NCBI GenBank assembly: GCA_910589415.1
Contig: OU342633.1
Location: 4,378,858-4,442,857, forward strand
Direction: 5' to 3'
DNA length: 64,000 nt
Origin: Malachius bipustulatus
Lineage: Eukaryota > Arthropoda > Insecta > Coleoptera > Melyridae
Shown: one piece after another, positions 51,519-63,763 of the stretch
Numbering within the stretch: position 1 is the first letter of the stretch
Layout: each line of letters starts with the position of its first letter
Notes under the pieces: generated by a model
The model's input: the letters and a program-made list of their open reading frames with translations, nothing else
What the model was told of the DNA's origin: nothing
The model's database searches: none
Program-made: the position numbers and the translations under genes

Positions 51519-54500
51519 CTACTTATTAACTAAATTCAAAAGATTCAGAAACTTATGGTGTTTATTTGAACCTAATGCTTTTGTCAAGAGGTCCGCAGGC
51601 ATTTCATTTGTTTGTAAATATTCGGTACTAATAATACCATCTGTGATTTTTTCTCTTATGAAATGGTGACGAACATCAATGTGCTTGGACCTCTTATGAA
51701 ACATTGGGTTAGATGTTAACTTTAAGGCACTCTGGCTGTCACTATATAATAAAATACAATCCAGAGAACCTGTCAATTCATTCAACAGATTTCTTAAATA
51801 AATAGCTTCCTTTGAAGCTTCCGCCAAAGCCATATACTCGGCTTCTGTACTGGAAAGTGCAACCGTTTTTTGTTTGCTACTCTCCCAAGATATTAATGAA
51901 TTTGAAAAAGTAAAACAGAAGCCTGTATAAGATCGTCTATCGACAGAATCGCTGCCCCAGTCGGCATCCACAAAACCTTCTAAATGTTTTGACCCCTTAT
52001 TAAATCTTAAACAAAGATCTTTAGTTTTCTTAAGATATTTTAAAATTCTCTTAACACTTTGCCAATGAGTATTATCAAAACAATTATTAAATTGACTAAG
52101 ATAGCTAACACTGTATGCAATATCAGGCCTTGTCATAACGGCCAAGTACATGAGACCTCCAATTAATTGTTGATATGGAACAGAAATTTTACAATTTTCA
52201 CTTTTGACAAGTTTTAAATTTTTCTCCATGGGTGTATCCACAGGCGTACAATCGAGCATGTTAAACTTTGCTAGCAAGGTTTCAATATACTGGCTTTGAT
52301 CCAACGTAATAACATTTTCTGCCTTATTGATGCAAATATTCATACCTAGTATGTTTTTGGCCTGCCCAAGATCTTTTAATTTGAAATTATTCCCCAATTC
52401 TTGCTTTAAAAAATCTGCTTCAGTCCCGTCATTAGAAAAAATGAATAAATCGTCAACATACAGGGCGATCATGGTTACCAGACCTTCAGTAAATTTAATG
52501 AAAACACATGGTTCAAACTGAGACTTTTTATAACCCAAACCAGTTAGAACATCATCGACTCTTTTGTACCACACTCGCGAAGATTGTTTCAAACCGTAAA
52601 TTGCACGATTTAATTTCAAAACTTTGTCCTCGTATCCTACTTCTACAAACCCCTCCGGCTGTTTCATGAAAACAATTTCGTCTAAATGACCATGCAAAAA
52701 GGCTGTGGTTACATCCAAGTGAAAAATATCCAAGTTTAAATTAACACATAAAGCAATTAATAACCTTAAGGTGGAGTGTCTTACCACTGGGGAGAATGTT
52801 TCATTATAATCTACCCCCTCCTGTTGCGTAAACCCCTTAGCCACTAATCTTGCACGATAAGTATTTTTATTTTCACCATCACTTTTTAATTTATAAACCC
52901 ACTTGCATCCAACAGCCGTAGCATTTCTTGGTAAATCAACCAATTCCCACGTCTCATTTTCTTTTAGACTCTTCATCTCTTCTAACATAGCTTTCTTCCA
53001 TTTGTTGCCATCAGACCTAGATAAAGCATCAGCTACAGTTGTGGGAGTTGCATCATTTGAAATATTTTCAATACCGGCATCTTCAACAGAACACATATAT
53101 GTTACATAATCGTCGTAGGTTTTTTCTTTTCTTCTTCTTTCGGATCTTCTCACATCATCGTCTTCGGGTATGGGAGTCTTCTTTGGCATATTGAATGGTA
53201 CATAGTCATGGTCGTTTGGATCATCTGCTACTGGATCGTCATCAAGTACAGAATCGTTTAGTTTCAAGTTTCCTGCTTCAGTCAGCTCATCTTCAACTAA
53301 ACTCAAATTTATATCCTTTTCCCCCACTGAAACTGATATTTCCTTCTGTCTCTCCTCTGGAACCGTATCATATCTTTTGGGTGGAAGATTTTCATTTATA
53401 ATGACATCTCGACTGATCGTTACATCATTGGTACAAGGATTATAAATTCGATAGCCCTTTGTGGTCTCCGAATATCCTACGAAAATGTGCCTATTTGACT
53501 TTTTATCAAACTTTAGTCTTCTTTCTTTAGGTACATGCACCATGGCGGTGCTTCCAAAAATACGTAACCCTGATAGGTCAGGTTTCACTTCATTCCAAAT
53601 TTCAAAAGGTGTTTTATTATTTAAGCCACTAGCGATGCATCTATTTCTCAGAAAATTCGATGTATTTACTGCTTCGGCCCAAAAAATCTTCTTTAGATCA
53701 GCATCAAATAAAAGGCATCTTGCTTTTTCAACAAGAGTACGGTTAAGCCTTTCAGCGAGACCATTTTGCTGCGGAGAATAAGCATTTGTTTTCTGATGTA
53801 TTATACCTTCCTTTTTCAAAAAATTCTCAAATTCGTTACTGCAGAATTCTCCACCCTGATCACTTCTAAAAATTTTAATCGATTTATTTTTCTGGTTTTC
53901 TACCATTGATTTAAATTCCTTGAAACGTTCATAAACTTCGCTCTTGTTCTTCAAGAAATATACAAAAGACATTCTACTACAGTCATCTACAAAAAGTAAA
54001 AAATACCTCGATCCACCAATTGAGGTAACTTCCATGGGTCCACAGACGTCTCCATGAATTATTTCAAGTATTTCAGAGCTGCGTGCAGCTGTATTCGAAA
54101 AAGGCAGCCTCGATTGCTTACCTTGGCAACACACTATACAAACATTTTTGTCAATTTCAACTTTGCCTGTGAAGTCTATGCCATCAACGCAGTCTTTCAT
54201 CTTATTCAAATCTTGGCTGTTAATGTGCGCTAACCTTCTATGCCATGTTTCGCCGTTGACACTTAACATGCATTTTTCTTCTTTCAAGTTAAGCTTATAA
54301 ACACCATCAACCAAGTCCGCTGTGGCCAATAGTTTATTCTGACAATTATAAATGAAACAACCATTTCTTGTAAAAGAAACACGATTACCATTTGAAATTA
54401 ACTGACTGACAGAGATGAGATTTGTATTCAAGCCTGGCACACATAGTACATTTTTCACCACTATATTATGAAACTGCCCATTGCATGATGTGACAATGTC

Positions 54501-54978
54501 CAGGTCACCAGAACATTTTACTGAAAGTTTCTGTTTATTGGCTGCTACAACTTCATGAATAGTTGACTGGGATTCATTCTTGATCCAGCTTTCATTTGGT
54601 GACATATGCCTGCTCGCTCCAGAATCCAAGTAAAATTCAAATTTATTACGGTCCCCGCTTAAAAAAGCAGCACTAAAAACATTGCTTCCGTCGGAGGGTG
54701 TAAAGTTATGCAAAAAAGGACATTCCGATCTGTAATGTCCAGCTTGTTTACATTTAAAACATATGACATTACTTTTGCTTCTTTGTTTATTAAAATCAGC
54801 TGTAGCGTCCATTTTCTGGTTACTACTAGTGCCACCTCTAGGTTGAAACTTATTGAAGCTTCGCTTTACTGCGAAGGCACCTGCTTTGCCATTGCCGCTA
54901 CCACTAGGGGTTTCTTCCATGTCAAGAAGTTTACATTTGATGGAATCTGTACTAATTGATATACCTGAATGTTCGATT
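51519..54978 (-). pseudogene. Copia-3 gag C-part and pol
   Basis: After the hAT insertion the frame runs intact to the stop at 51519. It has a CCHC knuckle CFKCKQAGHYRSEC, protease YLDSGASRHM, a pre-integrase zinc region (WHRRLAHIN, then CIVCCQGKQSRLPF), and an integrase core with D in FVDDCSRM, D in RSDQGGEF and E in NGLAERLNR. RT has LDVTTAFLHG and catalytic YVDDLFIF. RNase H has GFVDADWGSD, VALSSTEAEYMAL and SDSQSALKL, ending in a KALG tail. All key residues are present. The open frame extends upstream to 55094 only because it reads into hAT sequence. Confidence 0.93.
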
Positions 54979-54986
54979 GCCATCAG

Positions 54987-55750
54987 CAGTGATGCAAAAA
55001 TACGGTATTTTATTTTTTTTGTATTATACAGCGTATAATACGGTTTAAAATACCGTATAATACAAATTTGAAGGTTACCAAAAATTACGGTCACTTGTCA
55101 GCTGTCTCCTGTCATTGATCTCATTATCCAGACTACAAATTCTTAACCAAGCTTTTATTTTTGTTATTTAAGAAAGAGGGATCTTCCTTTCCTCTATTCC
55201 TTCGGTCTTAACTGTGTAGATAAGACAAATTCGTTCCACTCCGATAATTATTGGCTTATCCAGCCTATCCTAAGCAAGCTCATCCAGCCAGCCACACACT
55301 TGATAAATAGTTAAATAGACGAACACACTTACCTTTTAATCAGAAATTCAGGCCGAATCAGCAGGAGTCAAATAAATAACAGGGAACTTCGAAAATACAA
55401 AAGTTTTTTTCATTTTAAATTCATAAACTTATAATTAGATGCCATATCAAAATACCTACCTAATACCAGTACTACCTATGTAATTATAAAGGAATTCCTA
55501 CCGAGATACAAGATACCTACCGCGGTTTGTTTTTTGCTGAATTTTTGAGAAATCATGAACAGTAATCATGATATGGAATATGGATGGTCTCGGTTCTGTC
55601 ACTTCTGTCAGTTCTGTCATTTGGGAAGGTCTATTTCAGAGAGTTCTTCTTTTTGTTTTTAATACCGGTATAAAATGTCCTGGTATAATACAAAAAATAC
55701 GTATTATACAAGTGTATAATACAACGTGTATAATACAATTCGCATCACTG
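54987..55750. mobile_element. Non-autonomous hAT-like element, copy 2
   Basis: 764 bp with the same CAGTGATGC / GCATCACTG ends as 1371-2369. A perfect 8-bp duplication, GCCATCAG, lies at 54979-54986 and 55751-55758. Subterminal GTATAATAC motifs are again dense. It lacks the SINE. It is inserted in the gag of Copia-3, so it jumped after that insertion. Confidence 0.92.
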
Positions 55751-55758
55751 GCCATCAG

Positions 55759-56211
55759 CATGGGGGCATACATGTCCGGCAAACCTGCCAACAACAGGGA
55801 ACCGACCCATTCGTCATCTATTTTGAAACCTGTTTTTCTGAGCTTCTGGGACGTTTCTACAACTTGATTTATGTAGGTTTCCATTGAATCACAAGTGTCC
55901 AGCCTTAATGAAATTAAAGTTCTCAACAGCCCAATTTTTCTTGTGACACCCGTATCTTCGTAAAGGTTTTTAATTTTCAGCCACACGTCCTTGCACGTTT
56001 CGGCATCCTTTACGTGCACGTACAAGGTGGGATCTAGTGTTAAAATCAACTTTGACTTTGCTTTTGCTAGTAAAACAGTATCCGTTTCAACACCAGATAT
56101 ACAATTCGTTAATCCTTCAAGGACAAAAACGTTCTCAACGGCAAAACACCACTCGTCGTAGTTTTCACGTCCAACCAACTTTGGCACGTTGTTTAAATAG
56201 TTTACCGACAT
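55759..56211 (-). pseudogene. Copia-3 gag N-terminal part
   Basis: It opens MSVNYLNNVPKLVGRENYDEW, a copia gag start, and runs to the hAT target site. The reading frame resumes beyond the element at 54978 in the same phase, so only the insertion separates the two parts. Confidence 0.9.
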
Positions 56212-56336
56212 TTTGTAAAACACCAAACTGAAACTGAACAAACTGCAATATCTTCAATTCTGCAACAACCAATCGGCAGGAAAAGAAAATAAACTCGCGA
56301 TAAAACACGTTACTTTATAGTCCTGAGCCCATAACC

Positions 56337-56529
56337 TGTTAAAAAGGTAACTGGATTAATTCAATTAAAGATACGCTTGTTCTTCAGCCATAATAATTTT
56401 ATTATTCTTTGATACACTTTACACCATTGTCAGCGTCCAACAACCGGAGCTCAACTTAACTTAACGTATATTGACAATAGTGAGTGACATATAAATGTCA
56501 TGACAAAATGTCATGAACTCAATCCAACA
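56337..56529 (-). repeat. 5' LTR of Copia-3
   Basis: 193 bp, seen as identical to 51233-51425, followed by AAAAG. Confidence 0.94.
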
Positions 56530-56534
56530 AAAAG

Positions 56535-56895
56535 AAGGTTCAATAAAAATTATCAAATGTTTTCTTCAAGTTGATTCCAACTTTGTACAGAAAAGTACTT
56601 ACTTAATGTAATTTTTTAATGCCAAGTAAAGGTTCATGCATTTGTTGAACCATATGTTTCAGTTCTGTACCAAGTTGCAACCAATAATGTCTATTCAATC
56701 TAAAAAAAATGTTGATTGTCCTGAATTAGTAACCTTTTGTTTCAGATGTAATTAGTGTCCCTATGAAGTTGCGTATTGTGGTAAATGACTGCATCACTCA
56801 AAGCAAGCTCATTCAAGCAAGAAGAATATGAACTAAATATAGTAATTATTTTTGTGCTACTTTTCTACATTTTGAGTTTTTTTTATACCTCCTAT
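56535..56895. other. No gene seen
   Basis: AT-rich spacer between Copia-3 and the 3' LTR of Gypsy-3; no repeat or coding signal was noticed. Confidence 0.45.
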
Positions 56896-57145
56896 TGTGT
56901 ATTGTTGCTTCGTTAGGTAATAACAACAACGACTTATGTTTTATATTTAATTGTTTATTGGTTACCACGGATGATTGATCTGGATCTTAATAATTATAAA
57001 TTAACATTGATTGACTCGTCTCAGTTGTTGGTTATCGTAACATCAACGTGCGTGTGTTGATTGTCATCCGTCAGCCAGCGACATGACATGCCATACAAGT
57101 CATGCGTCATTGAAGTCATGCAAAGCGCGTTCAGCACACCTGACA
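56896..57145 (-). repeat. 3' LTR of Gypsy-3 (inferred)
   Basis: A polypurine tract read on the minus strand (ATAAGAAGAGGGA) is followed by TGTCAGGTGTGC at 57145. A CA end (CAATACACA) lies at about 56896. There is no second LTR to compare, so the far boundary is a guess. Confidence 0.6.
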
Positions 57146-57154
57146 TCCCTCTTC

Positions 57155-60100
57155 TTATAAGTTTAAACGTTGTGGAGCTACGATGTGTCTTCCACTTCTT
57201 GTAACGTTTAGGGTTGGTTCACTCTTCTGCTGAATCTCCAGATCTTCCTGAACAATCTTTGGTTGGTCCTTCTGGGGGCTTCTTTGCACGGGGCTTGCTT
57301 GATGCTCCTGCACTGTTTTATTTACTGGATCAGGTTTAAGGAACCATGAATTTCTTCGATAATGAGTTCCCTCTGGTGTTTCCACTATTACTGATCTAGG
57401 TTCGGCTGTTTGTGATATGACCTTTGCTGGGGACCAGTTCTTGTGACTTTTCCTCAGCAACACTTGATCTCCAGGTTGATATGTAGGCAGGTGCTTCTTA
57501 TTTCTATCTGCATATGATTTTTCCACAGCTTTCTTCTGTTTCAATTTTTTGGTAACACTTGGGACTACTGCAGGCTTTAGGAGTTTCTTGCTGGTTGGCA
57601 GTAATGTTTTGGTTCTTCTATTCATGAGTCTCTGGACTGGCGAACCTAAAGAACCTCTTGGTGTATTTCGATGATGCAGTAAGGATAACTGTACGTCAGA
57701 GTTTTCATCTAAACATTTTTTCAGGAGGTTTTTTGCTTCTTGCACGTACCTTTCTGCTAAACCATTGGATCTTGGAAAGTGTGGACTGGAAGACCTGTGC
57801 TCGAACTTCCATTCTTCAACAAAGTTTCTGAAGTAGTGGCAATCATACTGTTTTCCATTATCGGTTCTTAATATATCTGGAATCCCGAATGTAGCAAACC
57901 AGCTTTTAAGAGCTGAGACTACAGTCGAACTTGTTAAGTTCCTGATTTCCACGAAATCAAAGTAGCCAGAGTAGGCGTCGGCTATTACTAAGAAATTTTT
58001 ATCATTTAGTGTAAAAATATCAGACGCAACCAACGACCATGGCCTGTCGGGAACTTTTTGTAACAGTATAGTTTCCATCGGGTTATCCTTCTGTTTTTCT
58101 AAACAGATTTTGCACTTTGACACATAATTTGTGACATCTTCTGTCATTTTTGGCCAAAAAACGTTATCTCTAGCTATCTCCAAAGTACCTTGAATTCCTT
58201 TATGACTCAGGTGACTGGTTTTTAATATTAAATTAACCATGCCTTCAGGAATGAGTACACGATCATTTTTGAAAATGATGTCTTCATATACAGCTAGTTG
58301 TTCGCGGAATGACCAATACTTCTTCAGGACTTCTGGCAGTTCTTCGATGCTTGACGGCCATCCTTGGAGTATAAAGTTTCTTAATGCAGAAAGTTCTTCA
58401 CTGTTTGCTATTTCTGCCTTTAATTGATCTACTCTTGTTGAGGACATTGGTATTACCGCACAGACCTGAAGTTGTTGATCTTCAGAACTGGATTCTTCTA
58501 TTAATTCGCAGTCTCTACTTAGAGTGTCTGCTATAAATAATTCGACCCCTTTCTTATAAACAATAATTGGACTATATGGTAGAATTTGGTACATAATTCT
58601 TTGTAGACGTGGAGGTGCTTCCGTTATAGGTTTTTTGAAAATCGTCTCTAATGGTTTATGATCCGATTCAACTGTCAGATTTTTCACTCCCCACACGTAA
58701 TGGTGAAACTTCTTGAGAGCTACCAAAATTGCATAAGCTTCTTTTTCCAGCTGGCTATAGGCTTTCTCTGTTTTAGTTAATGATTTAGCACTATAAGCTA
58801 TGGGCTGATCATTCTGAAGTAAGGCGCCACCACAGGCGAAGCTACTGGCATCTACCGATACTACTACTGGTACCTTTGGATTGTAGAATCCCAACACTGG
58901 AGGTTTCTTTAATTCGTCCTTCAAATGGATGAACGCTTCTTCTTGCTCGGATCCCCAAACCCATTCTACTCCTTTTTCCAACAGGACTCTTAATGGTGCT
59001 GTAATATCAGCTAAGTTTCTTATAAACTTTGAGAGATAGGTTACTAATCCAAGGAATCTTTGCAGTTCCTTAACATCAGCTGGCCTTTTTATCCTGTTTA
59101 TTGTTTCAATTTTGCTAGGATCGGGTAGTAGACCAGATTTGGTGACCACATGACCCAAAAATTTGAGTTCTTGCTGTGCATAAATACATTTTTCCAAGTT
59201 CAATTTCAACCCTGAGTTTATAAGTTTCTCATGTACCTTCCTAGTTATCTGCTCTAGTGCTTCTCGGGTTCTCGCATGTAACAGTATATCATCCATTGAC
59301 ACTTCAACTCCTTGAATATTTGCTAACAAGGAGCACATGACCTGTTGAAAAATTTCAGGTGCTGAGGCCAACCCGAAGGGCATTCTAAGGCAAGAGTATC
59401 TTCCAAAGGGTGTGGCGAAGGTCAAATACTTTGATGTTCTCGGCGTTACTTTCAGCTGCCAAAATCCTTTTTTACAATCTAACAATGTGAACCACTTTGA
59501 CCCATGTAGTCTGGCAGCTATTTCTTCAATTGTGTTTAGCGGAAAGTGTCTACGTTTCAAATTTTTGTTGATTCCTGATGGATCTATACAAATTCGTAAC
59601 TTCTCTCCACGCTTAACCAGTACCATGGGTGAAACTGCTGGAGTGGGTTCTTGAACTGGAACTATAATTTTATTCTTCACCATATAGTCAAGTTCTTGTT
59701 TAACTTGATCTCGTAGGGCGTGAGGAATTCGTCTGGCAGTACATATTGGAAGTTTTGGGTCTTCAACCAAATCAATTTCATATTTGAAACCTTTCAGGCA
59801 ACCTATGCCTTCAAATAAGTCTTCATTGTGATTCGTTACAGCTTCTGTTCTTTGGATTAACTTGAGTTGTACACAAGTATCTCTACCTAATATCGGTGTG
59901 ACTGCTTGATCAACTATGATAAACTTTAATACAGCATTTAGTTTCTTTATTTTAACGGTTGCTCTTGCTTCTCCTATCACATCCATTTTATGATTGGAAA
60001 ATGATAATAAAAATTTGGTTTTTGATGGTGTGATCTTCATGCCAGCTGCTATAGCTACGCTTTTACTTAAAATGTCACACTGGCTGCCACTGTCCAACTT

Positions 60101-60386
60101 AAATTGTACTTGTATATCATTGGGTAGCACTGCCGACTCAAACCAATCCATACCTCGCTGCTCTACAGACGACACGATAAATATCTCCTCTTGAGATGAT
60201 GTCGTTATTACTTCATTTACACTTCTTTGGCGGCAACATTTTGTGAAGTGATTCATTTTTTTGCATTTTTTGCACTTTTTGCCATAGGCAGGACAGGATC
60301 TTCTGCCATGATGGGAATCACAACGTTTGCAGTCAAAAGTGTCATCAGTTTGATTACGAGAACTCTTGGGCTTATTATTAGAATTA
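57155..60386 (-). pseudogene. Gypsy-3 gag end and pol
   Basis: An open frame of about 1075 codons native to the element. Zinc knuckles CKRCDSHHGRRSC and CKKCKKMNHFTKCC. Protease KLDSGSQCDIL. RT with LRMPFGLASAPE and a catalytic box VSMDD, with S where Y is usual. RNase H SVDASSFACGG and YSQLEKEAYA. Integrase with H-x-H and CKIC zinc residues and a core of D in VIADAYSGY, D in RTDNGKQY and E in NGLAERYV. A C-terminal chromatin-like or basic tail follows. The first 37 or so codons of the open frame (to 60496) come from the inserted element. It is a pseudogene because gag is split and the 5' end is lost. Confidence 0.9.
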
Positions 60387-61844
60387 CGGCGAGTATTATA
60401 ACGGGTTAATGAACTTTTTAACGGGCTATTAAGTCCAAACGGGCTATTAAGCGTCTTATAAAGGTTTTGACAACTGAAATCGTTAACTTTTCTCATTAGG
60501 CTAATAGATCGTTAGGCTAATGGGTAGATTTCTTCATTAAGCGTCTTATAAAGGTATTTTTTACCATTTTTAGGTTAGAAGTAGCTCGTTAAGTCGGAGC
60601 AATAACTAATCACCAGAATTCTACCGATTAAGGGACTTAACGAAATGAAATGTCAAATGGATTGCTATAATTTCATTCTAAATAAATACAATTTTGACTG
60701 AATCTAGTTTTTATTCAATAATCCACTAATTTAGAATACTTTTTTGAATGACTACTTATAGGTTTAATGAGAAAAAATAATGAAAATTGAATTTTTCATT
60801 CTTATCAATATCACTACCTTTATACCCATTATTAATAGTATGTAGGTACCTATAGCTTGATAAAACCACACACCCACCCATTTCATTGATGAACTTTACT
60901 ATAAGTAAGCCAAAATAATAATTTCAATACTTACCTTACGTTTAGGCACTTCTTTATTACTCAAATTACACCTACCTACTTCTTTGTAAAAAAGCTAAGA
61001 AGGTAATAAATGTGTTTCAAAAATAAATAAATAAAAAATAATTATCATTACTCCCGCTCCCGCAGGAGCCAAGTTCAAGTAGGTAGGTAATAACACAATC
61101 AGCCAATGTATTCTTAACTTCTTTTCTCTACTTTGCTACAGTACCTATCTACTATTATTAAATAATAAATAATAAAACCAGCTAAGATTAAACAACAAAT
61201 TTATTATTGAGTATTACAGATTGACATTACATTGAAATAAAATAATAATTATTATTAATAATAATTGGAATACATAGGTATAAAATGGTGTTTTCAGAAT
61301 GTCTCAGCTCTCATTTCACTCATCTTCTGACAAAGAGGAACAGCACCCGGTGAGTTTCAGAAGTCCTAGAGACAGGTGGTCTAGTCCTTTTAACACTTTC
61401 GAACTATTCACTCACATTTAAATTATTGTCTGTTCAGTTTTTAACACAATAATAACACAAAACACAACACACAACAGCAGCTAGCAGTCGCAGCGCAGGC
61501 TCATAGGTAGATATACGCACTGGCACTGACAGTACTGACACTCACTACACTAACCCAACTTCTGGTGTGACCGCGTGACGTGTGGAGTATGTATGTATTC
61601 TATTATTTCACCACCATCGGAACATTTCGGTCCGTAGCCTCTCGTAGGCACAGCCATTCGTTTGAATTCGGCACAAAAACTCATTAAATTCCTCATTAAA
61701 TATGGCGACTTCCGTCTTTAACTAATAGCCCGTTAGGACCTGGAATGTTTTGCTTTATAATACCCGATCGAAACTTAATTTTTCATTAAGACTAATAGCC
61801 CGTTTGTTAACGAGCTACTTAATGAGCCTTTATAATATTGGCTG
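60387..61844 (+). mobile_element. Harbinger-type non-autonomous element B
   Basis: 1458 bp, the same orientation as A2 (19056-20509) and highly similar along its whole length. The ends are CGGCGAGTATTATAACGGG and, at the right, TATAATATTGGCTG. The flanks are TTA at 60384-60386 and CTA at 61845-61847, a slightly decayed 3-bp duplication. It is inserted in Gypsy-3 gag. There is no transposase. Confidence 0.82.
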
Positions 61845-61847
61845 CTA

Positions 61848-62325
61848 GCCTTTATTGTTTCCACCTTACTAACACTTTGGTCGGTTTCTTTTATGACGCA
61901 AAGTTGATTTTTTGCTCGTTCCGAAGCCTTACAAATGTCTATACATTTTGTTAAGGTTAACCCAGATTCTGAGAGTAGTCTTTCTCTTATACTATCATCT
62001 CTTATGCCAATAACAATTTTGTCACAAATTAAGCTGTCTTCTAATGTGTTAAATTCACAGTTTTTTGCTTTGTTTCTTAGCGATGTCAAAAATTCATCAA
62101 ATGTTTCATCCTGCCCTTGTTTGGATTTATTGAACACGTACCTCTCATATGTAATGTTCACCTTGGGGACGAAATACTGCTGGAATTTTTGCTTTACAAC
62201 TTCAAGGTTCGTGCTTTCATTATCGGTGAGATTAAAAGTGTTGAATATTATCGCTGCATCTTGGCCAATTACAGACATGAAAATGGCTACTTGTATGTCT
62301 GGTTTCTTGCTTACTAGGACCGCTG
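61848..62325 (-). pseudogene. Gypsy-3 gag N-terminal part
   Basis: About 160 codons from KKPDIQVAIFMSVIG through TNLEVVKQKFQQYFVP and CDKIVIGIRD to the Harbinger-type insertion are typical gypsy gag. The part of the open frame upstream of about 62325 (to an ATG at 62437) does not look like gag and is probably flanking DNA. Confidence 0.82.
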
Positions 62326-62914
62326 TGAAAGTAGCACCCAAAAGATAGCACCCAGTTTGCCGGAGACGGCCGAGTGCGAGTCTCCCTCTCCGCAGCGTTG
62401 CCAAATCTAGCACACACATTATAGTACAGTGGTACACATGTATTGTTGACCAGAAAGGTCAAGAAAACTTGTTTTTATTGTATCTTTTATGTTACCTATG
62501 ATAACTATAAAATGATCGATAATTATATAATCAGTTATGGCTGATTTTCAATAAGCAGTAACTCGTAGGTTGGCTTTCACACCCCTAGAGGCCGAAATGT
62601 GGAATCATTAATATTGTGTATACCACCTACCTACTACATACCTATGGTTTTTTATTTTTTATCAATAATTATTAATTTAATTATGACTATTGGTATAATA
62701 TCCCTCCGATTGCTGTATGAATTAAATTAACTCAATGAATTTAAAATTAAAGATAAATCAGTCTACGATTAACGGTAACTCAAAGCGTTAAAAAATGATT
62801 TGAAAATTGTACAAATTCCCACATCAAATCAAAATACCTACAACCGTTTCATTGTTTTGTCATGTTTATAATCTCTACAGTTGTTTCTGTCTCATTACGT
62901 TAACGATGTAGGTA
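62326..62914. other. No gene seen
   Basis: Flanking DNA to the right of the truncated Gypsy-3. AT-rich apart from a GC patch at about 62355-62400. No LTR or coding signal was recognised. Confidence 0.45.
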
Positions 62915-63761
62915 CTCTCTGTACACTGAGAGTTGTCCGTTGTCATGCCACACTGATTCTGACTAAACAATTTCATTTAATTCGATTTGAATCGTACACT
63001 TATTTCTAAGTCGAACCAGATGTGGTATCGCAGTTCGTGTCAGTGGCGTGTGTTGAGGAATAATGAATATCCTATAAATATATTATTTCGACAAGTTATT
63101 GACGAAGTAGAGCCTTGCAACTTTTTGATAACAAATATTATAAATAATGCAAGTAAATAAGAATCATAATAATTATTGTTATCATCATGATAGAAATATC
63201 ATGTCACCTACCTGCTGGTTGCCGTTTAAAAGAAAGAATAACACCTCCGTTTTCTTATTTGCAAGTAAAATATTCCAGCAATTTTACCACAAGACCACGT
63301 ACTAGGGAGTTCAATCGTTTCCCAGGCAAAGCAAGGAAGTAGATTTTTAGGCATTCGAGCAATTATAATAAGTTACTCATAGTTTATCACAGGACAATAT
63401 AATAAATACAAACAACAATACAACACAGGACACAGGTAATTCTGCTAATTTCGTATTAAAAACGTTTCAAATCACAAGACAAACCTTATTTAGTATATTT
63501 ACCGCTGACACTGACACTACTGATAGTAACGACGACAATCTTATCGTAATATCGCATCGATCTAAGCGTATCAAGACGCGAGTCGATACTTCCGTCTCAC
63601 TCTCGCTCATCTTTTTAGAATTGCTGACGATTCAAACGTATTTCTAACAATACGTCCCATTTTAACTCCATTGACTATGCAATGCAATAGAAGGAGTAAG
63701 AAACATAACGAGATGATGTATCCTTAGTTCTCACAACAGACAACTCTCAGTGTACAGACTT
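62915..63761 (-). mobile_element. TA-flanked non-autonomous element, copy 2 (inverted)
   Basis: 847 bp, the reverse complement of 24932-25754 with small differences, including about 30 extra bases near 63395-63425. TA lies at 62913-62914 and 63762-63763. The inverted ends contain CTGTACACTGAGAGTTGTC. Confidence 0.82.
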
Positions 63762-63763
63762 TA

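Larger units (their letters stand above)
51233..56529 (-). mobile_element. Copia-3, Ty1/copia retrotransposon split by a hAT element
   Basis: LTRs of 193 bp (51233-51425 and 56337-56529) look identical. A perfect target duplication, AAAAG, lies at 51228-51232 and 56530-56534. The primer-binding site (GGTTATGGGCTCAGGAC) adjoins the 5' LTR and a G-rich tract (CTAGTGGGGG) the 3' LTR. The only damage seen is the hAT insertion at 54987-55750, within gag. Confidence 0.95.
56896..62325 (-). mobile_element. Gypsy-3, 5'-truncated Ty3/gypsy element with a Harbinger-type insertion
   Basis: A minus-strand gag-pol with a 3' LTR at about 56896-57145. Gag coding fades at about 62325, without its first 40 or so codons, leader or 5' LTR, and the sequence beyond matches no LTR in the window. 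A 1.46-kb Harbinger-type element (60387-61844) splits gag. Apart from that, pol is open. Confidence 0.88.

Noticed and set aside
55568..55867. 99-codon ORF also partly present at 2181-2405
   Set aside because: The shared part is the hAT element body in two copies, not a gene.
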